From contig JAQGMN010000038.1 in assembly GCA_028292345.1 (NCBI GenBank), positions 1-10,191 of the forward strand: a stretch of DNA of 10,191 bases. Direction: 5' to 3'. Numbering within the stretch: position 1 is the first letter of the stretch; every line of letters begins with the position of its first letter. The translations under genes and the position numbers were made by a program. This DNA comes from Polaromonas sp. GTDB lineage: Bacteria; Pseudomonadota; Gammaproteobacteria; Burkholderiales; Burkholderiaceae_C. This document shows, one piece after another, positions 1 through 6,176 of the stretch. A model generated the notes under the pieces. It was not told the origin of the DNA. It saw only the letters and a list, made by a program, of their open reading frames with translations, and ran no database searches.

Positions 1-404
1 CCTGCCTCGATGTCCTGCGAACTCAGCGAGCGCACCACCGGAACGATTCCCGGATGCGTGGCCTGCAGCAGGGCGGCGAACCGCGCGGCCACCGGCACGG
101 CGGTCGGCACCACGCCGAGTTGCAAGCGGCCCCGGGGCTGGTCGGCGCTGCTGGCCAGTTCCTGCTGCAGCAGCGCATGCTCGTGCAGCATGCGCCGGGC
201 GGCGCCCAAGACATGTTCCCCCTCGGGCGTGAGGCCGGCGTAGCTGCGGGCGCGCCTGACGATGGGCGTGCCGAATTCCTTTTCCAGCGCCCGCAGGGCG
301 TTGGAGAGCGCCGGCTGGGTGATGTGGCAGGCCTGCGCGGCGCGGGCGAAGTGCCGGTGCTCGGCTAACGCGACCAGGTAGCGCAGGGAGGTCAGCAGGT
401 TCAT
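1..404 (-). CDS. LysR-type transcriptional regulator, N-terminal part (cut by left edge)
   Basis: Reading leftward from an ATG at 404, the frame stays open to the window edge and gives 134 residues with no stop. Residues 18-41 (HFARAAQACHITQPALSNAL, then RALE) are a classic LysR winged helix-turn-helix with the typical S/TQPALSxxLRxLE recognition helix. Residues 46-64 (TPIVRR...LTPEGE) are the usual wing, and residues 91-134 (RGRLQLGVVPT...) begin the effector-binding domain. LysR proteins are about 300 aa tetrameric DNA-binding regulators, so more than half of this one lies outside the window and its ligand and targets cannot be told. It lies 32 bp downstream of apbC on the same strand, so read-through is possible. 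No clear ribosome binding site precedes the ATG, although the start fits the family alignment well. Confidence 0.9.
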   Translation of the reverse strand, partial: MNLLTSLRYLVALAEHRHFARAAQACHITQPALSNALRALEKEFGTPIVRRARSYAGLTPEGEHVLGAARRMLHEHALLQQELASSADQPRGRLQLGVVPTAVPVAARFAALLQATHPGIVPVVRSLSSQDIEA

Positions 405-414
405 GCGCAGCGCC

Positions 415-440
415 GCCGGTTTTCAGCGGCCGGTTTTCAG
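415..440. repeat. 12-bp tandem direct repeat at the apbC/LysR junction
   Basis: GCCGGTTTTCAG occurs at 415-426 and again at 429-440, a period of 14 bp. The right-hand copy carries the apbC stop codon (TGA on the minus strand, 439-437). The left-hand copy fills most of the short gap before the LysR gene. It may be a small slippage duplication. No function is evident. Confidence 0.6.
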
Positions 441-1528
441 GTGTTCTTGCTGATGGTGATGGTCGGGAACCTGGCCGAGAAGTCCTTGGCCTTGGCCGCG
501 ACGGTGATCGCCACCTTGCGCGCCACGGCCTTGTAGATGCCGGCCACCTCGCCGTCGGGATCGGCCACCACGGTCGGCATGCCGCTGTCGGCCTGCAGGC
601 GGATCTTGATGTCCAGCGGCAGCGCGCCGAGGTAGTCCATGGCATAGTCGGCCGCCATTTTCTTGCCGCCGCCTTCGCCGAAGATGTGCTCGGCATGGCC
701 GCACTGGCTGCAGATGTGCACCGCCATGTTCTCGACGATGCCCAGGATCGGCACGCCGACCTTCTCGAACATCTTGATGCCCTTCTTGGCGTCCAGCAGC
801 GCGATGTCCTGCGGCGTGGTGACGATGACCGCGCCGGTCATGGGCACGCGCTGGCTGAGCGTCAGCTGGATGTCGCCAGTGCCGGGCGGCATGTCGACGA
901 TCAAATAATCGAGGTCTTTCCAGTTGGTCTGGCGCAGCAGCTGCTCCAGCGCCTGGGTCGCCATGGGGCCGCGCCAGATCATGGCTTCGTCCTGCGCGAC
1001 CAAGAAACCGATGGACATGACCTGCAGGCCGTAGTTTTCCATCGGCTCCATGTTCTTGCCGTCGATGCTCTCGGGCCGGCCCTCGATGCCCATCATCATC
1101 GGCACGCTCGGGCCGTAGATGTCGGCGTCCAGCAGGCCGACCGCCGCGCCTTCGGCGGCCAGCGCCAGCGCCAGGTTGACGGCGGTGGTGCTCTTGCCCA
1201 CACCGCCCTTGCCCGACGCCACGGCAATGATGTTCTTCACATGGGGCAGCAGCTGCACGCCGCGCTGCACGCTGTGGCTGGCGATCTTCACGGTGACGTT
1301 GACCGACACATTGCCGACGCCGGGGACGGTCCGGGCGGCGGCAATCAGGCTCTTGCGCAGGCCGGCGACCTGGCTCTTGGCCGGGTAGCCGAGCTCGACG
1401 TCGAAGGACACGTCGCCGCCGCTGACCAGCAGGTTTTTCAGCGCCTTGGTGCTGACGAAATCCTTGCCGGTGTTGGGGTCGAGCACGGTTTGCAGCGCAT
1501 TCACAATTGCCTGTTGTTCTACAGCCAT
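437..1528 (-). CDS. apbC: Iron-sulfur cluster carrier ATPase ApbC (Mrp/NBP35 family)
   Basis: A 363-aa cytoplasmic P-loop ATPase of the Mrp/ApbC/Nbp35 family. Members bind and transfer Fe-S clusters to apoproteins and act as dimers. The N-terminal ~85 residues form a MIP18/FSCA-type (DUF59) domain (ALQTVLDPNTGKDFV...). The deviant Walker A motif GKGGVGKS is at residues 106-113, followed by DADIYGPSVPMMMG, the switch-like VDMPPGTGD and the TTPQDIALLDAKKG segment. The cluster-ligand Cys pair is in HICSQCGH. Length is normal for the family. The start at 1528 (MAVEQQ...) is preferred over the ATG at 1543 because GGAG lies 9 nt upstream of it, while the upstream ATG has no ribosome binding site. 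It is divergent from metG, the same pairing as mrp/metG in E. coli. A LysR gene follows on the same strand. Confidence 0.95.
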   Translation of the reverse strand: MAVEQQAIVNALQTVLDPNTGKDFVSTKALKNLLVSGGDVSFDVELGYPAKSQVAGLRKSLIAAARTVPGVGNVSVNVTVKIASHSVQRGVQLLPHVKNIIAVASGKGGVGKSTTAVNLALALAAEGAAVGLLDADIYGPSVPMMMGIEGRPESIDGKNMEPMENYGLQVMSIGFLVAQDEAMIWRGPMATQALEQLLRQTNWKDLDYLIVDMPPGTGDIQLTLSQRVPMTGAVIVTTPQDIALLDAKKGIKMFEKVGVPILGIVENMAVHICSQCGHAEHIFGEGGGKKMAADYAMDYLGALPLDIKIRLQADSGMPTVVADPDGEVAGIYKAVARKVAITVAAKAKDFSARFPTITISKNT

Positions 1529-1656
1529 CGGGGAAATCTCCATGTAATTCGGACAAGGCAGGCCGCTGCTTTTTCAGGAAAGCGCGCGGGTTGCCGGGGT
1601 TGACAGCGAGTCTAACGCCGCCGCGCCGGCCGATGTTCGCCGGGGGAATGCAGCTT

Positions 1657-1673
1657 GCTATTTTTTTAATAGC
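1657..1673. repeat. GCTATT-T5-AATAGC palindrome, Comamonadaceae-like intergenic motif
   Basis: The 6-bp arms GCTATT (1657-1662) and AATAGC (1668-1673) flank five T residues. From memory, close variants of GCTAT...ATAGCTG followed by a GCGC-rich second stem recur between genes in Polaromonas, Rhodoferax and Acidovorax genomes. Here a second short stem, GCGCA-ACC-TGCGC (1685-1697), follows as in that layout. The palindrome is read directly from the sequence; family membership is recalled and not checked. Confidence 0.5.
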
Positions 1674-1768
1674 TGACTGTGCCCGCGCAACCTGCGCAAA
1701 GCGCCTTTTTTACCTGCAAAACCCCACGACCCGGCAGTGCGGGTGCGCGTCAGGCCGGGGCGGCGCCT

Positions 1769-1774
1769 TAGAAT
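1769..1774 (+). promoter_or_regulatory. Candidate -10 element of the metG promoter
   Basis: TAGAAT lies 35 bp upstream of the metG start codon and is close to the sigma-70 consensus TATAAT. It would put the transcript start near 1781 and give a leader of about 30 nt. No recognisable -35 hexamer is present 16-18 bp upstream, so this is a weak prediction. Confidence 0.3.
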
Positions 1775-1809
1775 CAAAAATCAGCCCTCTACCGCCAAAA
1801 GCCTTTCCT

Positions 1810-3900
1810 ATGACCCAGCGCCGCCTCTTTGTCACCACCGCCCTGCCCTATGCCAACGGCAATTTCCACATCGGCCACATCATGGAATACATCCAGGCCG
1901 ACATCTGGGTGCGCTTCCAGCGCATGCAGGGACATGCCGTGAATTTTGTCGGCGCCGACGATGCGCACGGCGCGCCCATCATGATCGCCGCCGAGAAGGC
2001 CGGCAAGACGCCGCAGCAGTTCGTGGCCGACATTGCCGCCGGCCGCAAGCCCTACCTGGACGGCTTTCACATCGCCTTCGACAACTGGAGTTCGACCGAT
2101 TCGCCGGAAAACCATGAGCTGGCCCGGCAGATCTACCGCGACCTGAAGGGCAACCCGGAGGGCTCGCTGATCGAGACCAAGGTGATCGAGCAGTTCTTCG
2201 ACCCTGAAAAGAACATGTTCCTGCCCGACCGCTTCATCAAGGGCCAATGCCCCAAGTGCGGCTCCAAGGACCAGTATGGCGACAACTGCGAGGTCTGCGG
2301 CGCGGTGTACGCGCCCACCGAGCTGATCAACCCCTACTCGGCGCTGTCGGGTGTGGCGCCGGTGCTCAAAAGCTCGGAGCATTTTTTCTTCAAGCTGTCG
2401 GACCCGCGCTGCGTCGATTTCCTGCAAGCCTGGACGCAGGATGGCAAGCTGCAGCCCGAGGTGGCCAACAAGGTCAAGGAATGGTTTTCGGTGCGCACCA
2501 ACCCGGACGGCACGCAGAGCGAGGGCCTGGGCGACTGGGACATTTCGCGCGACGCGCCCTACTTTGGCATCGAGATCCCCGACGCGCCGGGCAAATACTT
2601 CTATGTCTGGCTGGACGCGCCCGTCGGCTACCTGGCGTCGCTGAAGAACCTGCTCGACCGGCGCGGCGAAAACTACGACTACTACATGGCCGACCCGACG
2701 CTGGAGCAGTACCACTTCATCGGCAAGGACATCGTCACCTTTCACACGCTGTTCTGGCCGGCAATGCTGCATTTCAGCGGACGCCGGACGCCGAACAATG
2801 TGTTCGTGCATGGCTTCCTGACGGTGAACAACGGCGAGAAGATGAGCAAGAGCCGGGGCACCGGGCTGGACCCGCTCAAGTACCTGAGCCTGGGCATGAA
2901 CCCGGAATGGCTGCGTTACTACCTGGCGGCCAAGCTCAACGCCCGCAACGAGGACATCGACTTCAACGCCGACGACTTCATGGCGCGGGTCAACAGCGAC
3001 CTGGTGGGCAAGTTCGTCAACATCGCCAGCCGGGCGGCAGGCTTCATCGGCAAGCGTTTCGCCGGCCGGCTCGGCAAGGTGTCCCTCGACGGCGCGACCC
3101 TGCTGGAGGTGCTGGGCGAGCAAAAGGACAGCATTGCGCAGCTGTATGAAGGCCGGGAATATGCCAAGGCGCAGCGCGAAGTGATGCTGCTGGCCGACCA
3201 GGTGAATGCCTATGTGGACCAGAACAAGCCGTGGGAGCTGGCCAAGGCGGAGGGCATGGACGCGCGCCTGCACGATGTCTGCACCGTGTGCATCGAAGCC
3301 TTCCGGCTGCTGACGCTTTACCTCAAGCCGGTGCTGCCCGCGCTGGCCGTTCAGGTCGAGGCCTTTTTGAAAATCAGCCCGCTGACCTTTGCCAATGCCG
3401 CCACCCGCCTGGGCAACGGCCATCCGATCGGCGGCTACCAGCACCTGATGCAGCGCGTTGACGTGAAGCAGCTCGATGCACTGTTTGAGCTTCCAGCCCA
3501 GGCGGAACCTGCAGCGCAAGCTACCGAAAGCGTAGCGCCCGGTGGCGAGCCCATTGCGCCCTCCATCGGCATCGACGACTTTGCGAAAGTCGATCTGCGC
3601 ATCGCCAGGATCGTCAACTGCGAAGCGGTGGAAGGCTCGACCAAGCTGCTGCGCCTGACGCTCGACGCCGGCGAAGGCCGGATGCGCAATGTCTTGAGCG
3701 GCATCGCTGCCTGCTACCAGCCGGCCGACCTGATCGGCAAGCACACGGTGCTGGTCGCCAACCTGGCGCCGCGAAAAATGAAGTTCGGCATCAGCGAAGG
3801 CATGGTGCTGGCCGCCAGCCATGCCGATGAAAAAGCGAATCCCGGCATTTACGTGCTGGAGCCGCTGCCGGGCGCGACGCCGGGCATGCGGATTCACTGA
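1810..3900 (+). CDS. metG: Methionyl-tRNA synthetase (MetRS), long form with C-terminal tRNA-binding domain
   Basis: A 696-aa cytoplasmic class I aminoacyl-tRNA synthetase that attaches methionine to initiator and elongator tRNA-Met. The ATP-binding HIGH motif is at residues 20-23 and KMSKS at 344-348. The connective-peptide zinc knuckle has four cysteines (147, 150, 160, 163), marking the E. coli-like zinc class. The helical anticodon-binding domain spans about 400-545 and includes NAYVDQNKPWELAK. After an Ala/Pro-rich linker, residues 588-696 form the EMAP/Arc1p-like OB-fold appendix that dimerises and binds tRNA (IDDFAKVDLRIARI... to the C-terminus). All key residues are intact. The start at 1810 matches the family N-terminus (MTQRRLFVTTALPYANG). 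An in-frame upstream extension has no homologous content. No good ribosome binding site precedes the ATG. It is divergent from apbC and followed 32 bp later by a small lipoprotein gene. Confidence 0.98.
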   Translation: MTQRRLFVTTALPYANGNFHIGHIMEYIQADIWVRFQRMQGHAVNFVGADDAHGAPIMIAAEKAGKTPQQFVADIAAGRKPYLDGFHIAFDNWSSTDSPENHELARQIYRDLKGNPEGSLIETKVIEQFFDPEKNMFLPDRFIKGQCPKCGSKDQYGDNCEVCGAVYAPTELINPYSALSGVAPVLKSSEHFFFKLSDPRCVDFLQAWTQDGKLQPEVANKVKEWFSVRTNPDGTQSEGLGDWDISRDAPYFGIEIPDAPGKYFYVWLDAPVGYLASLKNLLDRRGENYDYYMADPTLEQYHFIGKDIVTFHTLFWPAMLHFSGRRTPNNVFVHGFLTVNNGEKMSKSRGTGLDPLKYLSLGMNPEWLRYYLAAKLNARNEDIDFNADDFMARVNSDLVGKFVNIASRAAGFIGKRFAGRLGKVSLDGATLLEVLGEQKDSIAQLYEGREYAKAQREVMLLADQVNAYVDQNKPWELAKAEGMDARLHDVCTVCIEAFRLLTLYLKPVLPALAVQVEAFLKISPLTFANAATRLGNGHPIGGYQHLMQRVDVKQLDALFELPAQAEPAAQATESVAPGGEPIAPSIGIDDFAKVDLRIARIVNCEAVEGSTKLLRLTLDAGEGRMRNVLSGIAACYQPADLIGKHTVLVANLAPRKMKFGISEGMVLAASHADEKANPGIYVLEPLPGATPGMRIH

Positions 3901-3932
3901 TCCCGCAGCAACCAACCCCAGGGAGCCCGGCC

Positions 3933-4163
3933 ATGACCGCATTGCCTCGTTTTCGCGCACGCGGCCTGGCCGCGGCGGCGCTCATCGGCCTGACAGCGGT
4001 GGCCCTGCCGGGTTGCGCCGTCGTCGCCGTGGTCGACACCGTGGCCACGGTGGCGGTGGGCACGGTCGGGCTGGCGGCCAGCGCCGTCATCGGCACGGCG
4101 CGCATCGCCGGATCGGCCATCGGCGCCACCGCCGATGCGGTGCTGCCCGGTTCGGACCAGTAA
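3933..4163 (+). CDS. Small predicted lipoprotein (76 aa), function unknown
   Basis: The first 27 residues form a lipoprotein signal: arginines at 6, 8 and 10, a hydrophobic core (LAAAALIGLTAVA) and the lipobox LPGC with Cys28 as the predicted lipidation site. Pro at -2 is slightly atypical. The mature part of about 49 residues is almost all Ala, Val, Gly, Thr and Ile (AVVAVVDTVATVAVGTVGLA...), with GxxxA/AxxxG spacing that suggests a glycine-zipper-like membrane-associated helix. It ends in ADAVLPGSDQ. It resembles small proteobacterial lipoproteins with a VAVVDTxxTVAV core (recalled as the NF038104 family, not verified). GGAG lies 7 nt before the ATG. The gene is 32 bp after metG and may share its transcript. 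No enzymatic motif is present; an envelope role is inferred only from the signal. Confidence 0.8.
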   Translation: MTALPRFRARGLAAAALIGLTAVALPGCAVVAVVDTVATVAVGTVGLAASAVIGTARIAGSAIGATADAVLPGSDQ

Positions 4164-4234
4164 AAAGCCCGCTGGACAACCCGGGCCGGTCGTTGCCGGG
4201 CAGGCGCAAAGGACGATGATTTTTCGGTTTTTGT

Positions 4235-4252
4235 GCCGGTTTTCACGCCGGC
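4235..4252. repeat. Short inverted repeat upstream of the SulP gene
   Basis: GCCGG (4235-4239) and CCGGC (4248-4252) flank an 8-nt AT-richer loop, 31 bp before the transporter start. It could be part of an operator or a weak hairpin. No T run follows, so it is not a convincing terminator. Confidence 0.25.
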
Positions 4253-4283
4253 GAACGCGGGGCCGGGCGCACAATGTTGGCTC

Positions 4284-5954
4284 ATGCACCTTCCCATTCA
4301 ATTTGCCCGGTTTCGTCCGCGCCTGCTGTCGTCCATGGCCGGCTACAACCGCGAACGGTTCTTCAAGGATGCAGGCGCCGGCCTGACGGTGGGCATCGTC
4401 GCGCTGCCGCTGGCGATGGCGTTTGCGATTGCCTCGGGGCTCAAGCCGGAAGCGGGCATCTGGACGGCGATCATCGCCGGCGCCATCATCGCCTCGCTGG
4501 GCGGCTCGGCGGTGCAGATCGGCGGTCCGGCGGGTGCCTTCATCGTCATCGTCTACGGCATCATCGAGCGCTACGGCCTGGCCAACCTCCTGATCTCCAC
4601 CACCTGCGCCGGGGTGCTGCTGTTTTTGCTCGGATTCTTCAAGCTCGGCACCCTGGTGCGCTATGTGCCGGTCAGCATCGTGGTGGGCTTCACCAACGGC
4701 ATCGCGGTGCTGATCGCGCTGTCGCAGGTCAAGGACCTGCTCGGGCTGCAGATTGCCAGGATGCCGGCGGACTTTTTCTCGCAGCTCAAAGCCATTGCGC
4801 TGAACATCGGCACGCTGAACCCGTATGCGCTGGGGCTGGGGCTGGCCTGCCTGGTCGGTCTGCTGGTCTGGCCGCGCCTGTTCGACACCCAGACGCGCTA
4901 TGCCCATGCCCTGACCAACCGCCTGATCCGGCTGATCCAGGCCGGCGAGGGCCTGCAGCTCAAGCGCGCCACGCGGCTGGCCTCGCGCCTGCCCGGGCCC
5001 ATCGTCGCGCTGCTGACGCTGACGGCGCTGGCCTACTTCCTGAGCCTGCCGGTGGAAACCATCGGCTCGCGCTTTGGCGGGATTCCGCGCGCCCTGCCCG
5101 GATTTGAGTTTCCTGATTTCTCCTGGGCCACGGTGCGGCTGCTGGTGGCGCCGACGATCACGATTGCGCTGCTGGGCGCGGTCGAGTCGCTGCTGTGCGC
5201 CCGCGTGGCGGACCAGATTTCAGGCTTGAAGCGCCACGACCCGAACCAGGAACTGATGGCCCAGGGCGTGGCCAATTTCGTCGTGCCTTTCTTCGGCGGC
5301 ATGCCGGCCACCGGCACCATCGCCCGCACCGTGACCAATGTGCGGGCCGGCGCCACCTCGCCCATCTCCGGGCTGGTGCATGCGCTGACGCTGGTCGCGG
5401 TGGTGCTGGTGGCCGCCCCGCTGGCCGTGCATGTGCCGCTGCCGGTGCTCGCCGGCATCTTGCTGTACGTCGCCTGGAACATGGGCGAATGGCGTGAATT
5501 TGCCGAACTCAAACGCGCCAGCAACCACTACCGCCTGATCATGCTCGGCACCTTCTTTCTGACCGTGGTGTTCGACCTGACGGTGGCGCTGCAGGTCGGC
5601 CTGCTGCTGGCCTGCGTGCTGTTCGTGCGGCGCATGAGTTCGCTGTTCCAGGTGGTCGAGGTATCGAACAGCGGCGACGAAGCGGGCTTCCGGCTCTACG
5701 GCTCGCTGTTTTTTGGCGCCGTGGCCAAGATCGACCCGATCCTGAACGTCGTGGAAAGCGCACCGCACGGCATGACCATCCGCCTGGACGTGCAGTCGCT
5801 GCAGGTGCTCGACGCCTCGGGCCTCGATGTGCTGGAGCAGCTGCAAAAGGCGATTGTTTCGCGCGGCGGCCGGCTGGTGCTGGCCGGCCTGAATGCCCAG
5901 CCCCGGCAGGTGATGGAACGCGCCGGCTTCCTGGCGCATGTCGAGACGGTGTGA
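4284..5954 (+). CDS. SulP (SLC26-like) family inorganic anion transporter with STAS domain
   Basis: A 556-aa inner-membrane transporter. Family members move sulfate, bicarbonate or dicarboxylates, usually coupled to protons or sodium. A short basic cytoplasmic N-terminus leads into YNRERFFKDAGAGLTVGIVA (from residue 21), the SulP signature region. The hallmark GGPAGAFIVIV follows at 80-90, with many hydrophobic segments up to about residue 445 (GGMPATGTIARTVTNVRAGA is the conserved half-repeat loop). Residues 469-556 form a STAS domain with the DASG motif at 510-513, where the Ser aligns with the phosphorylatable position of anti-sigma-factor antagonists. Substrate cannot be assigned; the GGPxxAF motif resembles the DauA/YchM branch. 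The ATG at 4284 fits the family but has no ribosome binding site; ATG 4335 is an alternative start. The gene stands 120 bp after the small lipoprotein gene. Confidence 0.92.
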   Translation: MHLPIQFARFRPRLLSSMAGYNRERFFKDAGAGLTVGIVALPLAMAFAIASGLKPEAGIWTAIIAGAIIASLGGSAVQIGGPAGAFIVIVYGIIERYGLANLLISTTCAGVLLFLLGFFKLGTLVRYVPVSIVVGFTNGIAVLIALSQVKDLLGLQIARMPADFFSQLKAIALNIGTLNPYALGLGLACLVGLLVWPRLFDTQTRYAHALTNRLIRLIQAGEGLQLKRATRLASRLPGPIVALLTLTALAYFLSLPVETIGSRFGGIPRALPGFEFPDFSWATVRLLVAPTITIALLGAVESLLCARVADQISGLKRHDPNQELMAQGVANFVVPFFGGMPATGTIARTVTNVRAGATSPISGLVHALTLVAVVLVAAPLAVHVPLPVLAGILLYVAWNMGEWREFAELKRASNHYRLIMLGTFFLTVVFDLTVALQVGLLLACVLFVRRMSSLFQVVEVSNSGDEAGFRLYGSLFFGAVAKIDPILNVVESAPHGMTIRLDVQSLQVLDASGLDVLEQLQKAIVSRGGRLVLAGLNAQPRQVMERAGFLAHVETV

Positions 5955-6176
5955 AGATGGCTGTCGACTTTGCACAAGCGCTGCCGGGCGGCTGCATGCA
6001 GGCAGGGGCATTCAATGCAAGGCGGGCGTGGCGGTATCGCCTTCAACCCCGCAAGGCCTTGTCCTACCGCAGCGGCGCCAATGGCGTCAATAAACTTGCA
6101 CCGCTTTGGCCCCACATCTCCACGATTTCAGGGCCGCAACAGTTTCCGACTCAACCTGGTGACGAAAGGAGCAGCC
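5955..6176. other. Intergenic region between the SulP gene and the repeat lipoprotein
   Basis: No gene is supported in these 222 bp. Frames that stay open here have no homologous content and overlap the next gene out of frame. A small stem, GGCG-GTAT-CGCC, sits near 6030. No convincing -35/-10 pair or terminator was found. The only clear signal is the ribosome binding site AAGGAG (6166-6171) for the next gene. Confidence 0.5.

Larger units (their letters stand above)
1529..1809. promoter_or_regulatory. Divergent intergenic region between apbC and metG
   Basis: This 281-bp stretch separates two genes transcribed away from each other, so it should hold both promoters. The part from 1650 to 1720 is distinctly AT-richer than its surroundings and contains a palindrome and a short GCGCA-ACC-TGCGC stem (1685-1697). 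A candidate metG -10 lies at 1769-1774. For apbC no convincing -35/-10 pair was found; TAGACT on the minus strand (1614-1609) resembles a -10 but has no -35. The plus frame stays open here, but it reads as non-coding low-complexity sequence. Confidence 0.7.

Noticed and set aside
423..1556. A 377-codon minus-strand frame overlapping apbC
   Set aside because: It is the same strand shifted by one frame; the apbC frame carries the Walker A and Cys motifs while this one is low-complexity Arg/Gly.
686..1603. A 305-codon plus-strand frame opposite apbC
   Set aside because: It is a His/Asp/Ala-rich shadow with no domain, fully inside a conserved gene on the other strand.
1789..3960. A 723-codon open frame on the minus strand opposite metG
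   Set aside because: metG on the plus strand has all catalytic motifs. The antisense translation is rich in His, Arg, Gln and Val with no recognisable domain, as expected for a shadow in GC-rich DNA.
4164..4234. An intrinsic terminator after the small lipoprotein gene
   Set aside because: GCCCG/CGGGC and CCCGG/CCGGG pairs exist, but the loops are long and no T tract follows directly.
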